A stretch of 64,000 nucleotides of DNA from Mycobacterium celatum (GTDB taxonomy: Bacteria > Actinomycetota > Actinomycetes > Mycobacteriales > Mycobacteriaceae): the NCBI RefSeq assembly GCF_002101595.1, contig NZ_LQOM01000025.1:248001-312000 (forward strand). The letters are read 5' to 3'. The notes beneath the pieces are model-generated. The model made no database searches. It worked only from the letters and a program-made list of their open reading frames with translations, and was not told the origin of the DNA. Position 1 is the stretch's first letter. The number at the start of each line of letters is the position of its first letter. This document shows, piece by piece, positions 46,613 through 53,554 of this stretch. A program made the position numbers and the translations under genes.

Positions 46613-47325
46613 CGTCGGTGTCCGTTCCTCTCGACAGCACCGACCCGCAGGTGGGCGGCATTCCGCTGGCCGACCTGGTCCGCGATTTTCACAAGCAGAT
46701 GGTGAACTTCGCTCGCACGATGGTGGATTCACCGGCAGCTGCCGAGGAGGCCGTGCAAGAAGCGTGGCTGCAGATCCTGCAGTCGGCACATTCATTCGAG
46801 GGTCGTTCCTCGGTGACGACGTGGTTGTTCGCCATAGTGAAAAACACGGCGTCGCGTCACCGCCGCCATGAATCACGGATCCGCAAGCATGAGCTGCTGG
46901 CTCAGGAAGCCGCCGATCCGCTGAGCGGGCGGATACACCCGCCCGGGCATCCCGATGCCGGACACTGGAGCGTCCCACCGTCGAGGCGGTTCTTGCCCGA
47001 GGACGAGACCGTGACGCGAGAGCTCGTGGGGCAGGTTCGAGCTGCTGTGGCCGGATTGCCTGCGCGGCAACGTCAACTCGTGATCCTCCGCGATCTCGTC
47101 GGACTGACGCCCGATGAGGCTGCCGAGATTCTGGAAGTGTCCGGGCAGGCCCAGCGCGCTCTCCTCTATCGCGCCCGCGGAAACCTGCGTAACGAACTGG
47201 AGAGGCGCTATCTGGAATGCCCATGGATCAAGACCACCTGGTGCCGGCGATCGACTGCACCGACTTCGTCCTGTTCGTCGAGGACCTCGTCGACTCGGAG
47301 CCCGGTCAGTGGGCAGCAGTGGTGA
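46609..47325 (+). CDS. ECF-type RNA polymerase sigma factor
   Basis: Open frame of 238 codons from ATG 46609 (overlapping the previous stop). Region 2 reads DFHKQMVNFARTMVDSPAAAEEAVQEAWLQIL with the EGRSSVTTWLFAIVKNTA -10 recognition part; region 4 reads LPARQRQLVILRDLVGLTPDEAAEILEVS. About the last 36 codons lie over the anti-sigma gene in another frame and read as a shadow (Ser/Thr/Arg-rich), so the functional protein may effectively end near residue 200. It probably controls its own operon. Two NirD-like inputs were not seen; the signal is unknown. Confidence 0.9.
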   Translation: MTSVSVPLDSTDPQVGGIPLADLVRDFHKQMVNFARTMVDSPAAAEEAVQEAWLQILQSAHSFEGRSSVTTWLFAIVKNTASRHRRHESRIRKHELLAQEAADPLSGRIHPPGHPDAGHWSVPPSRRFLPEDETVTRELVGQVRAAVAGLPARQRQLVILRDLVGLTPDEAAEILEVSGQAQRALLYRARGNLRNELERRYLECPWIKTTWCRRSTAPTSSCSSRTSSTRSPVSGQQW

Positions 47326-47483
47326 CCAAGCATCTTCGGGATTGCCCGCCCTGCCTGATTTATCTGCAGCAGATGCGCGATATCAGGATTCTGCTCAACC
47401 ACGTCTTCGACGGCGAAAGGCTCACCGAGGTGCACATCGGCGGTGTCCTCAACGCGCTCACCGGGTTTCGAGAGGTGCACTGA
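47217..47483 (+). CDS. ZAS-type anti-sigma factor
   Basis: 88 residues with the zinc-binding anti-sigma motif H-x3-C-x2-C: H39, C43 and C46 in KHLRDCPPCLIYLQQM. Such soluble proteins hold an ECF sigma factor inactive until oxidation or another signal. The start lies 109 bp inside the sigma open frame; ATG 47223 is an alternative. The stop overlaps the next start by one base (TGATG). Confidence 0.8.
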   Translation: MPMDQDHLVPAIDCTDFVLFVEDLVDSEPGQWAAVVTKHLRDCPPCLIYLQQMRDIRILLNHVFDGERLTEVHIGGVLNALTGFREVH

Positions 47484-48137
47484 TGTCTCAAATCGTTTCG
47501 CTGCCAGAAGACTTTCGCCTGCCGCCTGCGGCGCGCAGTCCGGATGCCGACATTGCCGGCGATCCGTTCGAGCTATTGAGTGTCGGCGCGATGGTGCGCC
47601 GAATCGCGGACATGGCGGTCGACAAGGCATCCCACCTCTGGGCGTTTCTCATTCATTCTCTGGTCGGCGGCGCGATGGTTGCGTTCGGGGTGCTGCTGTC
47701 GCTGGTCGTGAGCACGGGAGTCACAACCGCGGGAGTGGCCAGCCTGCTGATGGGTCTGGCATTCGGCATGTCGTTCGCGCTGATTCTGGTGTCCGGCATG
47801 TCGCTGATCACCGCCGACATGTTCGCCGGACTACTGGCCGTCCCACAGCGCCGCATGAACGTCGCAGCCTACGGCCGGATCATCCTGATCGGCTTGGCGG
47901 GCAACACGATTGGCGCGCTTGTGTTCGTGACCATCTGTGCGGCGGCTGGCGGGCCTTACCTGGGCGGCTTCGCCGAGCGGGCAGCAGCTGTTGGCGTACA
48001 ATCAGCTGGGGTTTCGGCGGTCATGGTCTGTGGCGATGAACTTATGCGTCACCACCATCGGCAACCTCGTCGGCGGCACTATCTTCGTTGCCGTTCCGTT
48101 CCAGCTTGTTGCGTGGCTGCAGCAGCGGGCACGTTAA
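47483..48137 (+). pseudogene. Formate/nitrite transporter (FNT), internal deletion and frameshift
   Basis: From ATG 47483 the first about 160 codons form a normal FNT start: DPFELLSVGAMVRRIADMAV, then three membrane segments with GMSFALILVSGMSLITADMF and IGLAGNTIGALVFVTICAAAGG. Near 47970-48000 the frame is lost; the +1-type frame continues with NQLGFRRSWSVAMNLCVTTIGNL and VGGTIFVAVPFQLVAWL to TAA 48137, the final FNT segment. The middle (segments 4 and 5) is missing; total length is 218 codons against about 270. Continuing in the first frame runs antisense through the next gene to 48523. The transporter is almost surely inactive, unless the sequence contains an error. Confidence 0.75.
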
Positions 48138-48535
48138 GGGCCGGCTTGGCGGGCCAGTCGCTGGTCGTGGATCTTGACCAGTTCGCGGAACCCGATCCGG
48201 TGGTACTGCGGAACCGGCTGGACTCCCCACTTGTCCCTCGCGGTGTGTTGGCCGGCTGCTTCGGGCGCCCTGCCGAACGGCGAACCGGACAGCGGGTAGG
48301 GGTACTTGCATTCCAGGGAATCGTCGGAGTAGCGGACCTTCATCAGCTCGCTGCAGATGTCACGCAGCGGCAACGTCGGCCAGCCGTAATAGACCGCCAT
48401 GAACGGCAGGGTGAAGGCGCCTTCGATGACCAGAGCGACCAGACACACGAACACGCCGCGTTTGAGCCACTTGTGCATGCGCGCGAATGCCGGTGTGGTG
48501 CCCAGCGGAAGGTCGTCAGCTGACGGGGTAGACAT
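48134..48535 (-). CDS. Small membrane protein, last gene of the NorQD-type operon
   Basis: 133 residues from ATG 48535, with AAGGAG upstream. One membrane segment ([21 protein letters not shown]) is followed by a polar domain ([30 protein letters not shown], two Cys; [18 protein letters not shown]). I recognise no family. It follows the 235-residue membrane protein by 13 bp and is likely a subunit of the same membrane complex. Its stop overlaps that of the FNT pseudogene by 4 bp. Confidence 0.75.
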   Translation of the reverse strand: MSTPSADDLPLGTTPAFARMHKWLKRGVFVCLVALVIEGAFTLPFMAVYYGWPTLPLRDICSELMKVRYSDDSLECKYPYPLSGSPFGRAPEAAGQHTARDKWGVQPVPQYHRIGFRELVKIHDQRLARQAGP

Positions 48536-48548
48536 CGGATTGCTCCTT

Positions 48549-49256
48549 CTAGTCGGAGAAGATTTCGCGGTTGACGGTGTGCAGGTAGGGGATTGCCAGG
48601 AACGGCGTGATGTAGAAGATGTCGTAGAGCCACCAGCCGACGACCGGGAACACCACGCCGGCGTAGCGCACGTCGGCGTACATGGTCATGTTGAACACGT
48701 AGCCGATCCAGATCACCACGCCCATCCAGCAGGTGATGATCAGCCACTGGTGGCCCCATCGTTTCATCTGCAGGAAGCCGATCGCGGCGGCCATCCGCAT
48801 GCTGAAGACGGTGAGAATCAGCCCTACCTCCCACGCCTTTTCGCCCGGGCCGGCGGCGCCGCCGATCCACAACTCGTTGTAGTGCCAGAAATAGCCCGCG
48901 TCGAACATGTTGCCCCACCCGGTCATCAGCACCCGGTCGATCAGCGTGTGATTGGCGACCAGGTCCAGCGACCAGCCCAGGCTGTTGAGGGCGCTGTCGA
49001 TCAGGACCAGATAGCCGATCAGGGTCACAATCATCGGCCGAACCGACAGCCCGGCGCGTTGGGCCTGGCGCTGCAGCCATACCCCGCGCAGAAAGACCGG
49101 AAAGCCGATCAGGCCGAGTGCCCAGGTTCCCATCAGGACGGTCCCGGCGATCAGCCACTTGTCGGCCCGGCGCTGGGCCGCGCGGCTCTCCTCGTGGTGC
49201 TGGTCGTAGCTGGTCTCGGAACGAGGCTGCGCGAGTGGCACTTTCACAGGTGCCAC
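48549..49256 (-). CDS. Polytopic membrane protein of unknown family, NorQD-type operon
   Basis: 235 residues, about six membrane segments. Polar residues inside or beside the segments are shared with the copy at 52663: Asp and His in [23 protein letters not shown] (Asp-x5-His-x2-Glu), [14 protein letters not shown] and the end [12 protein letters not shown]. Such Asp/His/Glu sets suggest a metal site. The start overlaps the 42-residue gene by 13 bp. No sequence family comes to mind; the link to NorQ/NorD-like genes suggests a metal-dependent enzyme. Function is inference. Confidence 0.8.
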   Translation of the reverse strand: MAPVKVPLAQPRSETSYDQHHEESRAAQRRADKWLIAGTVLMGTWALGLIGFPVFLRGVWLQRQAQRAGLSVRPMIVTLIGYLVLIDSALNSLGWSLDLVANHTLIDRVLMTGWGNMFDAGYFWHYNELWIGGAAGPGEKAWEVGLILTVFSMRMAAAIGFLQMKRWGHQWLIITCWMGVVIWIGYVFNMTMYADVRYAGVVFPVVGWWLYDIFYITPFLAIPYLHTVNREIFSD

Positions 49257-49372
49257 CAGCCGCGTGCGAAGGACATGTACAACTGGATGGCGAACATCAG
49301 CAGCAGATAGCCGTAGATGAAGAGTTGGAAGACGATCATGGCCCGCTTGCGTCGCTGGTCTTGTTCGTTCAT
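49244..49372 (-). CDS. 42-residue single-span membrane peptide
   Basis: From ATG 49372 with AAGGAG at the right distance: a charged N-terminus MNEQDQRRKRAMIVF then one membrane span (IVFQLFIYGYLLLMFAIQLY) ending ARGWWHL. It lies 16 bp after the NorQ-like gene and overlaps the 235-residue gene by 13 bp, so it is translated with it. Probably an accessory subunit of a membrane complex. A longer open frame upstream to 49456 overlaps norQ and is not used. Confidence 0.75.
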   Translation of the reverse strand: MNEQDQRRKRAMIVFQLFIYGYLLLMFAIQLYMSFARGWWHL

Positions 49373-49388
49373 CTGTGCCGCTCCTTCC

Positions 49389-50180
49389 TCAAAGTGATTG
49401 CGCGTCGAGCAAACTGGCGGCCGCGACCTCCCGCAGACCGTCGGTGATCGCACCATCGGTGCTCAGCGGCGCAAGGATGCACGCTTGGGCGGCCTCCATT
49501 TCGGTTGCGCCGGCGGCGATGAGTTGCGCCGCGGTGACCAGGACCCTCGTGGACGGCGGTTCGAAGTGAAAGACGTCGTCGGCGGTGCGGATGCTGGTTG
49601 CGCAGCCGACCAGCCGCCGCGCGACCGCCATGTCGATGCCCGATTCGGTGACAAGCACCTCGGCCTCCCGCTCGGGCGGTAGATAGTTCATCGCGATCGT
49701 GACAAACCGTTGCCTGAACGACGGTTTGAGCTCCTTGAGTGAGCTGCGGTAGGCCGGGTTGTAGGAGCAGACCAGCATGAACGAGTCGGGCGCGTTGACC
49801 ACCTTGCCAGCGCGGTCCAGGTACAAGCAGCGGCGATGATCGGTCAGCGAATGCAGAATGGCCAGCGAGTCGTGGCGCGCTTCGACCACCTCGTCGAGGT
49901 AGCAGATTGCGCCGTCCCTGACCGCCCGGGTCAGTGGCCCGTCGGTCCAGACGACGTCGCCGCCGGTGACCAGGAAGCGTCCCACCAGATCGGAACTGGT
50001 CAGGTCGTCGTGGCAGCTGATCGTGACCACCGGCCGCTCCAGCAGCCGGCCCATGTGCTCGACCAGTCGGGTCTTGCCGCAACCCGTTGGCCCGGTGAGC
50101 ATTACCGGCAGCCCTCGCTCGAAGGCCCGCTCGAACAGCGCGACTTCGTTGCCGCTGGCGTAATAGAACCGATCGCTCAT
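49389..50180 (-). CDS. NorQ/CbbQ-type AAA+ ATPase
   Basis: 263 residues. Walker A GPTGCGKTRL (about residue 30), Walker B AICYLDEVVEARHD, sensor-1 LVCSYNPAYRSSLKELKPSFRQRF; all as in the MoxR/NorQ/CbbQ group. These ATPases work with a VWA partner to remodel a metalloenzyme: NorQ/NorD inserts non-heme iron into NO reductase, CbbQ/CbbO reactivates Rubisco. The start overlaps the NorD-like stop by 4 bp. No NorB, Rubisco or Mo-CODH gene is in the window, so the client is probably the neighbouring membrane protein. Confidence 0.9.
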   Translation of the reverse strand: MSDRFYYASGNEVALFERAFERGLPVMLTGPTGCGKTRLVEHMGRLLERPVVTISCHDDLTSSDLVGRFLVTGGDVVWTDGPLTRAVRDGAICYLDEVVEARHDSLAILHSLTDHRRCLYLDRAGKVVNAPDSFMLVCSYNPAYRSSLKELKPSFRQRFVTIAMNYLPPEREAEVLVTESGIDMAVARRLVGCATSIRTADDVFHFEPPSTRVLVTAAQLIAAGATEMEAAQACILAPLSTDGAITDGLREVAAASLLDAQSL

Positions 50181-51697
50181 GCCGCCACCAGCTCTCGGTG
50201 CACGTGCGCCAACACGCGGGGCAGTTCCTCGACGCGCCGGATCCGTTGGGAGCGACGGGGTCCGAACACCTCGGGCAACGGATCGACGCGGGCGGGGCCG
50301 ACGCCGAGGTAGTACACAGCGACCGCGGCCTGTCGTGCTTCCTCGGCGGCGTGGGCGACGTCGGCCCAGGCGTAGCGGCCCTCGTAGCCTTCGTCGGACA
50401 TCAGCCCGTCGCCGATGACGATCAGCAGCCGCCGTTCGGATGGCTGCGCCAGCAGCCGGCTGGTCAGATGGCGAAGCGGGGCGCCGAGCCGGGTATAGCC
50501 GCCGGTTACCAGGCCCAGGCCGCTCGGTGCGACGAAGTGACTGTCGCCAAAATCCTTGAGGCAGCGCACGTCGACACGGTGGCGGGTGTTCCCGCTGAAC
50601 ACGAAGATGCCGTGCCGCTCGCGGGCCAGTGTCATCGCGTGCGACAGCGCGTCGGCGCACGCGAGTTCCAATTGGAAGAGCCGCCCGCCGTGCACGCCCA
50701 GCGACGAACTGCCGTCCAGCAGAAGCGCCGTGGTGACGTCGCGGCAGGCGGGCAAAAGGTCGCGGAACACCCGGGCTTGCGATGCCTGCCCGGTGATGGT
50801 GTCGACGTAGTGGGCGACGTAGGAGTCGACGTCCAGATCGCAGCCGTCCTCCAGACGATTGGTCATCGCGCGATGGGTGTGTTCCTCGAACCATCGCCGC
50901 AGATTGCCGGCGACCGGTGCGGCGTCGCGCCCGCGTGCGGTGTATCTGCGTTCGAGGACCGCGACGTGGTTGGCGAGAAAGCCTTTCCGCCAGGCGTTCC
51001 ACTCCGGATAGGGGATACCGAGCCGTTGGTCCGGGCGGATTTCGATGTCGTCGTCCTCGGGTCGGGTTGGCGGCGGCAGGTTGGGATTACGCACACCGCC
51101 GTCACCGCCGACCGGCACCGAATAGGCACGGGGGGTGTCCTTTCGCGTGCTGCTCCACGGCATCCGGCCGAACCTGCGTCGCGCGGCAGATATCAATCCG
51201 TTGCGCACGGGAGCGGCAAGGGGCAGCGCGCCCAGCAGCGGATGACAGGCCAACGGTTGTCGTGACCGGGCCAGTGCAATGGCGCGTTCGAGCATCGCCG
51301 GTGCGTCGAGGTCACCCGGCGCTATCTCGAGGTCTGGCAGGGTCCGCCGCAGGTCGGGCAACAGGCCGGGCCACCTGCCGGCGATCCATCCCAGGGCCGC
51401 CCCGGCTTCGACGAGCGTCAAAGCGCCACGTTCGCGCGCCGACAGCTGATCCAGCCGGTAGGTGGCGATCCGGTCCTTCGACGGTGAACACTGCAGGGCC
51501 ACACCGCATGTCACGGTTCGCAGCGTCCATCCGGGCACCGCCGGGTACGGCACCTGGACAATGCGTCGGTTCGGGCTCAATCCGAAACTGCGGTGCTCAC
51601 CGGTGACCAGCCGGACGTCGTCGCGACGCCGCTCGGAGAGAACGACCGCCGTCAGCGCGCAACTACGCTCCAGCGCCAACGCCCCCGTATCAGCCAT
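50177..51697 (-). CDS. NorD/CbbO-type VWA-domain protein
   Basis: 506 residues. The C-terminal VWA domain (about 320-506) has a complete MIDAS: DGSSS in ALLLDGSSSLGVHGG, Thr in GGYTRLGAPL and Asp in LLIVIGDGLMSDEGYEG. The N-terminal 300 residues are the helical NorD part, with ERGALTLVEAGAALGWIAGRWPG. It should recruit the NorQ-type ATPase to its client. ATG 51697 follows the microprotein stop by 3 bp, so translation is coupled. Confidence 0.88.
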   Translation of the reverse strand: MADTGALALERSCALTAVVLSERRRDDVRLVTGEHRSFGLSPNRRIVQVPYPAVPGWTLRTVTCGVALQCSPSKDRIATYRLDQLSARERGALTLVEAGAALGWIAGRWPGLLPDLRRTLPDLEIAPGDLDAPAMLERAIALARSRQPLACHPLLGALPLAAPVRNGLISAARRRFGRMPWSSTRKDTPRAYSVPVGGDGGVRNPNLPPPTRPEDDDIEIRPDQRLGIPYPEWNAWRKGFLANHVAVLERRYTARGRDAAPVAGNLRRWFEEHTHRAMTNRLEDGCDLDVDSYVAHYVDTITGQASQARVFRDLLPACRDVTTALLLDGSSSLGVHGGRLFQLELACADALSHAMTLARERHGIFVFSGNTRHRVDVRCLKDFGDSHFVAPSGLGLVTGGYTRLGAPLRHLTSRLLAQPSERRLLIVIGDGLMSDEGYEGRYAWADVAHAAEEARQAAVAVYYLGVGPARVDPLPEVFGPRRSQRIRRVEELPRVLAHVHRELVAA

Positions 51698-51700
51698 GGC

Positions 51701-51799
51701 TCAGAAGGTGCCGATGTTGGCAAACATCCAGTACCAGAACGCGATCACTGCGCCGGTGCCGCCCCAGGCGGCGATGTAGCGCACGATGTCTTGCCACAC
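51701..51799 (-). CDS. 32-residue membrane microprotein
   Basis: Starts GTG 51799 with GGGAGG 7-12 bases upstream and ends TGA 51701. The peptide is VWQDIVRYIAAWGGTGAVIA followed by FWYWMFANIGTF, a single Trp/Tyr-rich membrane span. It sits exactly between the tetR stop (25 bp) and the NorD-like start (3 bp), which strongly suggests that it is translated. Too short for normal gene calling. Perhaps a structural subunit of the membrane complex. Confidence 0.65.
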   Translation of the reverse strand: MWQDIVRYIAAWGGTGAVIAFWYWMFANIGTF

Positions 51800-51824
51800 G
51801 ACCAGACCTCCCTACATTGTTTGG

Positions 51825-52433
51825 TTAACGCGCCTCAAGCCCGCGAAGAGTGGTGGCGACGAACTTCTCGAGCAGGTCGTCGCGAATTGATGTCATGTGG
51901 TGAGTCGTGGTCAGCACCGCGTAGAGGCCCAGCAGGAAGAACACCGCGCTGCTGAACGCATCCACCTCGGGATAGGTCTCGCCCCGGTCACGGGCATGTT
52001 CGATCTCGCCAACCACCAGCACGATCAGCGGGTGGTCGCTCCACTCCTCGTTGGGCGGTCGCGTCGACGAGAAGTGCAGCGCCAGAAAGTCTTTGAAGAG
52101 CAGGTCGCCGAGCCGCTTCTCCAGCCCCGCGACCAGCCGTACCACCTCGGTCAGCGTCGCGGCAAGGTTGTGTGGCTTGTCGAGGAAGCGGGCCAATTCG
52201 GTTGCCATGCGGGCTTCTTCGCGGGTCTCCACCTCGAGCAGCACGTGCTCTTTGGTGGGGAAGTGGAAGAAGAAGGTGCCGTGCGCCACGCCTGCCGCCG
52301 ATACGATTGCACCCACGTCCGCGCCGGCGAGACCGGACCGCTTGAACTCGGCAACCGCCGCGCCGAGGATGCGCTGTCGCGTCTGCAGCCGCTGCGCTTC
52401 GCGGGCGGGCGGCTTGTCCTGCACTCGAGTCAT
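51825..52433 (-). CDS. TetR-family regulator of the NorQD-type operon
   Basis: 202 residues. N-terminal HTH: RQRILGAAVAEFKRSGLAGADVGAIVSAAGVAHGTFFFHFPTKEHVLLEV is the full TetR signature; the C-terminal domain is helical and ligand-binding. It is the first gene of the minus-strand run and is divergent from the second copy of the membrane protein. Two palindromes with TGACT/AGTCA arms in the 229-bp gap are likely operators, so it probably represses both sides until a substrate binds. Confidence 0.92.
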   Translation of the reverse strand: MTRVQDKPPAREAQRLQTRQRILGAAVAEFKRSGLAGADVGAIVSAAGVAHGTFFFHFPTKEHVLLEVETREEARMATELARFLDKPHNLAATLTEVVRLVAGLEKRLGDLLFKDFLALHFSSTRPPNEEWSDHPLIVLVVGEIEHARDRGETYPEVDAFSSAVFFLLGLYAVLTTTHHMTSIRDDLLEKFVATTLRGLEAR

Positions 52434-52454
52434 GGTGCGATCTTTCTAACCCAA

Positions 52455-52470
52455 TGACTGATTGAAGTCA
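52455..52470. promoter_or_regulatory. TetR operator candidate 1
   Basis: TGACT (52455-52459), six bases, AGTCA (52466-52470), 22 bp before the tetR ATG. It shares the TGACT/AGTCA arms and the following TGA with site 2, so both may bind the same TetR dimer. Confidence 0.5.
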
Positions 52471-52584
52471 ATGAATCATGCATAAGACGTCAGGGTCTGA
52501 TATTGCACGTGAGGTCAATATGCCAATAAGGCAACGAGATTGTTCGCCAAGGAACTGCGACTCGCCGGGCTGCAGACGCTCACA

Positions 52585-52606
52585 GTCACTGACTTAAGTC
52601 ATTGAC
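52585..52606. promoter_or_regulatory. TetR operator candidate 2, 22-bp palindrome
   Basis: A 22-bp palindrome with one mismatched pair, centred on the perfect 12-mer TGACTTAAGTCA (52590-52601) and flanked by GTCA and TGAC. It lies 57 bp before the GTG of the divergent membrane-protein gene, in an AT-richer gap, so it probably covers that promoter. Confidence 0.65.
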
Positions 52607-52662
52607 ACGGATGTTGCGAGAGCGATAGAAAGACACGTGATCTGCGGCCGATCGGAGACACC

Positions 52663-53388
52663 GTGAATCTCCCTACGTTGAACCTGCGCCATCGCGGCGG
52701 AGCTGACGCGCCGCGCGACGGACTCGGCTACGACGAGCAGTTGGAAGAGTCCCGGCTGGCGCAGCGGCAGGCCGACCGATGGCTGATTGCCGGCACGCTG
52801 CTGATGGGCACGATGATCATCGGCTTCGTCGGATTACCGTTGTTCCTGCGCGGGGTGTGGCTGCAGCGTCGGGCTCAGCAATCCGGGCTGTCCGTCCGGC
52901 CGGTGATGGTGACGGTGCTCGGCTACCTGATCATCCTCGATGCCGGACTCAATACGCTGGGCTGGTCGATCGACCTGATCGCCAACCATGCCCTGTTGAC
53001 CCGGGTGATCTTGACCGCCTGGGGCAACTTCTTCGACGCCGGGTACTTCTGGCACTACAACGAATTGTGGATCGGCGGCGCGGCGGGGCCCGGCGAGAAG
53101 GGTTGGGAGGTAGGGTTGATCCTCACCGTGTTCACCATGCGCATCGCCGCCGCGATCGGATTCTTACAGATGAAGCGGTGGGGCCACCAGTGGATGATCA
53201 TCACCTGCTGGATGGGTGCGGTGATCTGGATCGGCTACGTGTTCAACATGACCATGTACGCCGACGTGCGCTACGCCGGAGTGGTGTTGCCGGTCGTCGG
53301 CTGGTGGCTCTACGACATCTTCTACATCACACCGTTCCTGGCCATCCCCTACCTGCATACGGTCAACCGGGAAATCTTCTCCGACTGA
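52663..53388 (+). CDS. Second copy of the NorQD-operon polytopic membrane protein
   Basis: 241 residues from GTG 52663 with GGAG upstream. Same fold and polar residues as the 235-residue protein at 48549. From the [12 protein letters not shown] motif to the end, 111 of 117 residues are identical, while the first half differs at many places. It is transcribed away from tetR as a single gene and ends before a strong hairpin. It may be an alternative subunit for other conditions. Confidence 0.82.
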   Translation: MNLPTLNLRHRGGADAPRDGLGYDEQLEESRLAQRQADRWLIAGTLLMGTMIIGFVGLPLFLRGVWLQRRAQQSGLSVRPVMVTVLGYLIILDAGLNTLGWSIDLIANHALLTRVILTAWGNFFDAGYFWHYNELWIGGAAGPGEKGWEVGLILTVFTMRIAAAIGFLQMKRWGHQWMIITCWMGAVIWIGYVFNMTMYADVRYAGVVLPVVGWWLYDIFYITPFLAIPYLHTVNREIFSD

Positions 53389-53403
53389 CTTGTCGGTCCC
53401 CCA

Positions 53404-53434
53404 GTCCTACTCTCGCAGTTGACGAGAGGAGGAC
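53404..53434. terminator. Hairpin between convergent genes
   Basis: Twelve-base arms GTCCTACTCTCG (53404-53415) and CGAGAGGAGGAC (53423-53434) pair at 11 of 12 positions around a 7-base loop, 15 bp after the stop of the membrane-protein gene. No T-run follows, as usual for mycobacterial terminators. It could serve both directions. Confidence 0.6.
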
Positions 53435-53554
53435 CGGTCTTTGCACAACTCATCGGGTGGTTGTTCGTCGGGGCTCACGTGAGGCACCGCCATAAGGATC
53501 GTCTCGCTGCGGATAACGCCATGTAATGCTGCCGTCGGCGCGGATTTTGATGGC

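Noticed and set aside
52834..53055. Minus-strand frame inside the second membrane-protein gene
   Set aside because: Antisense shadow; the same shadow appears over the first copy.
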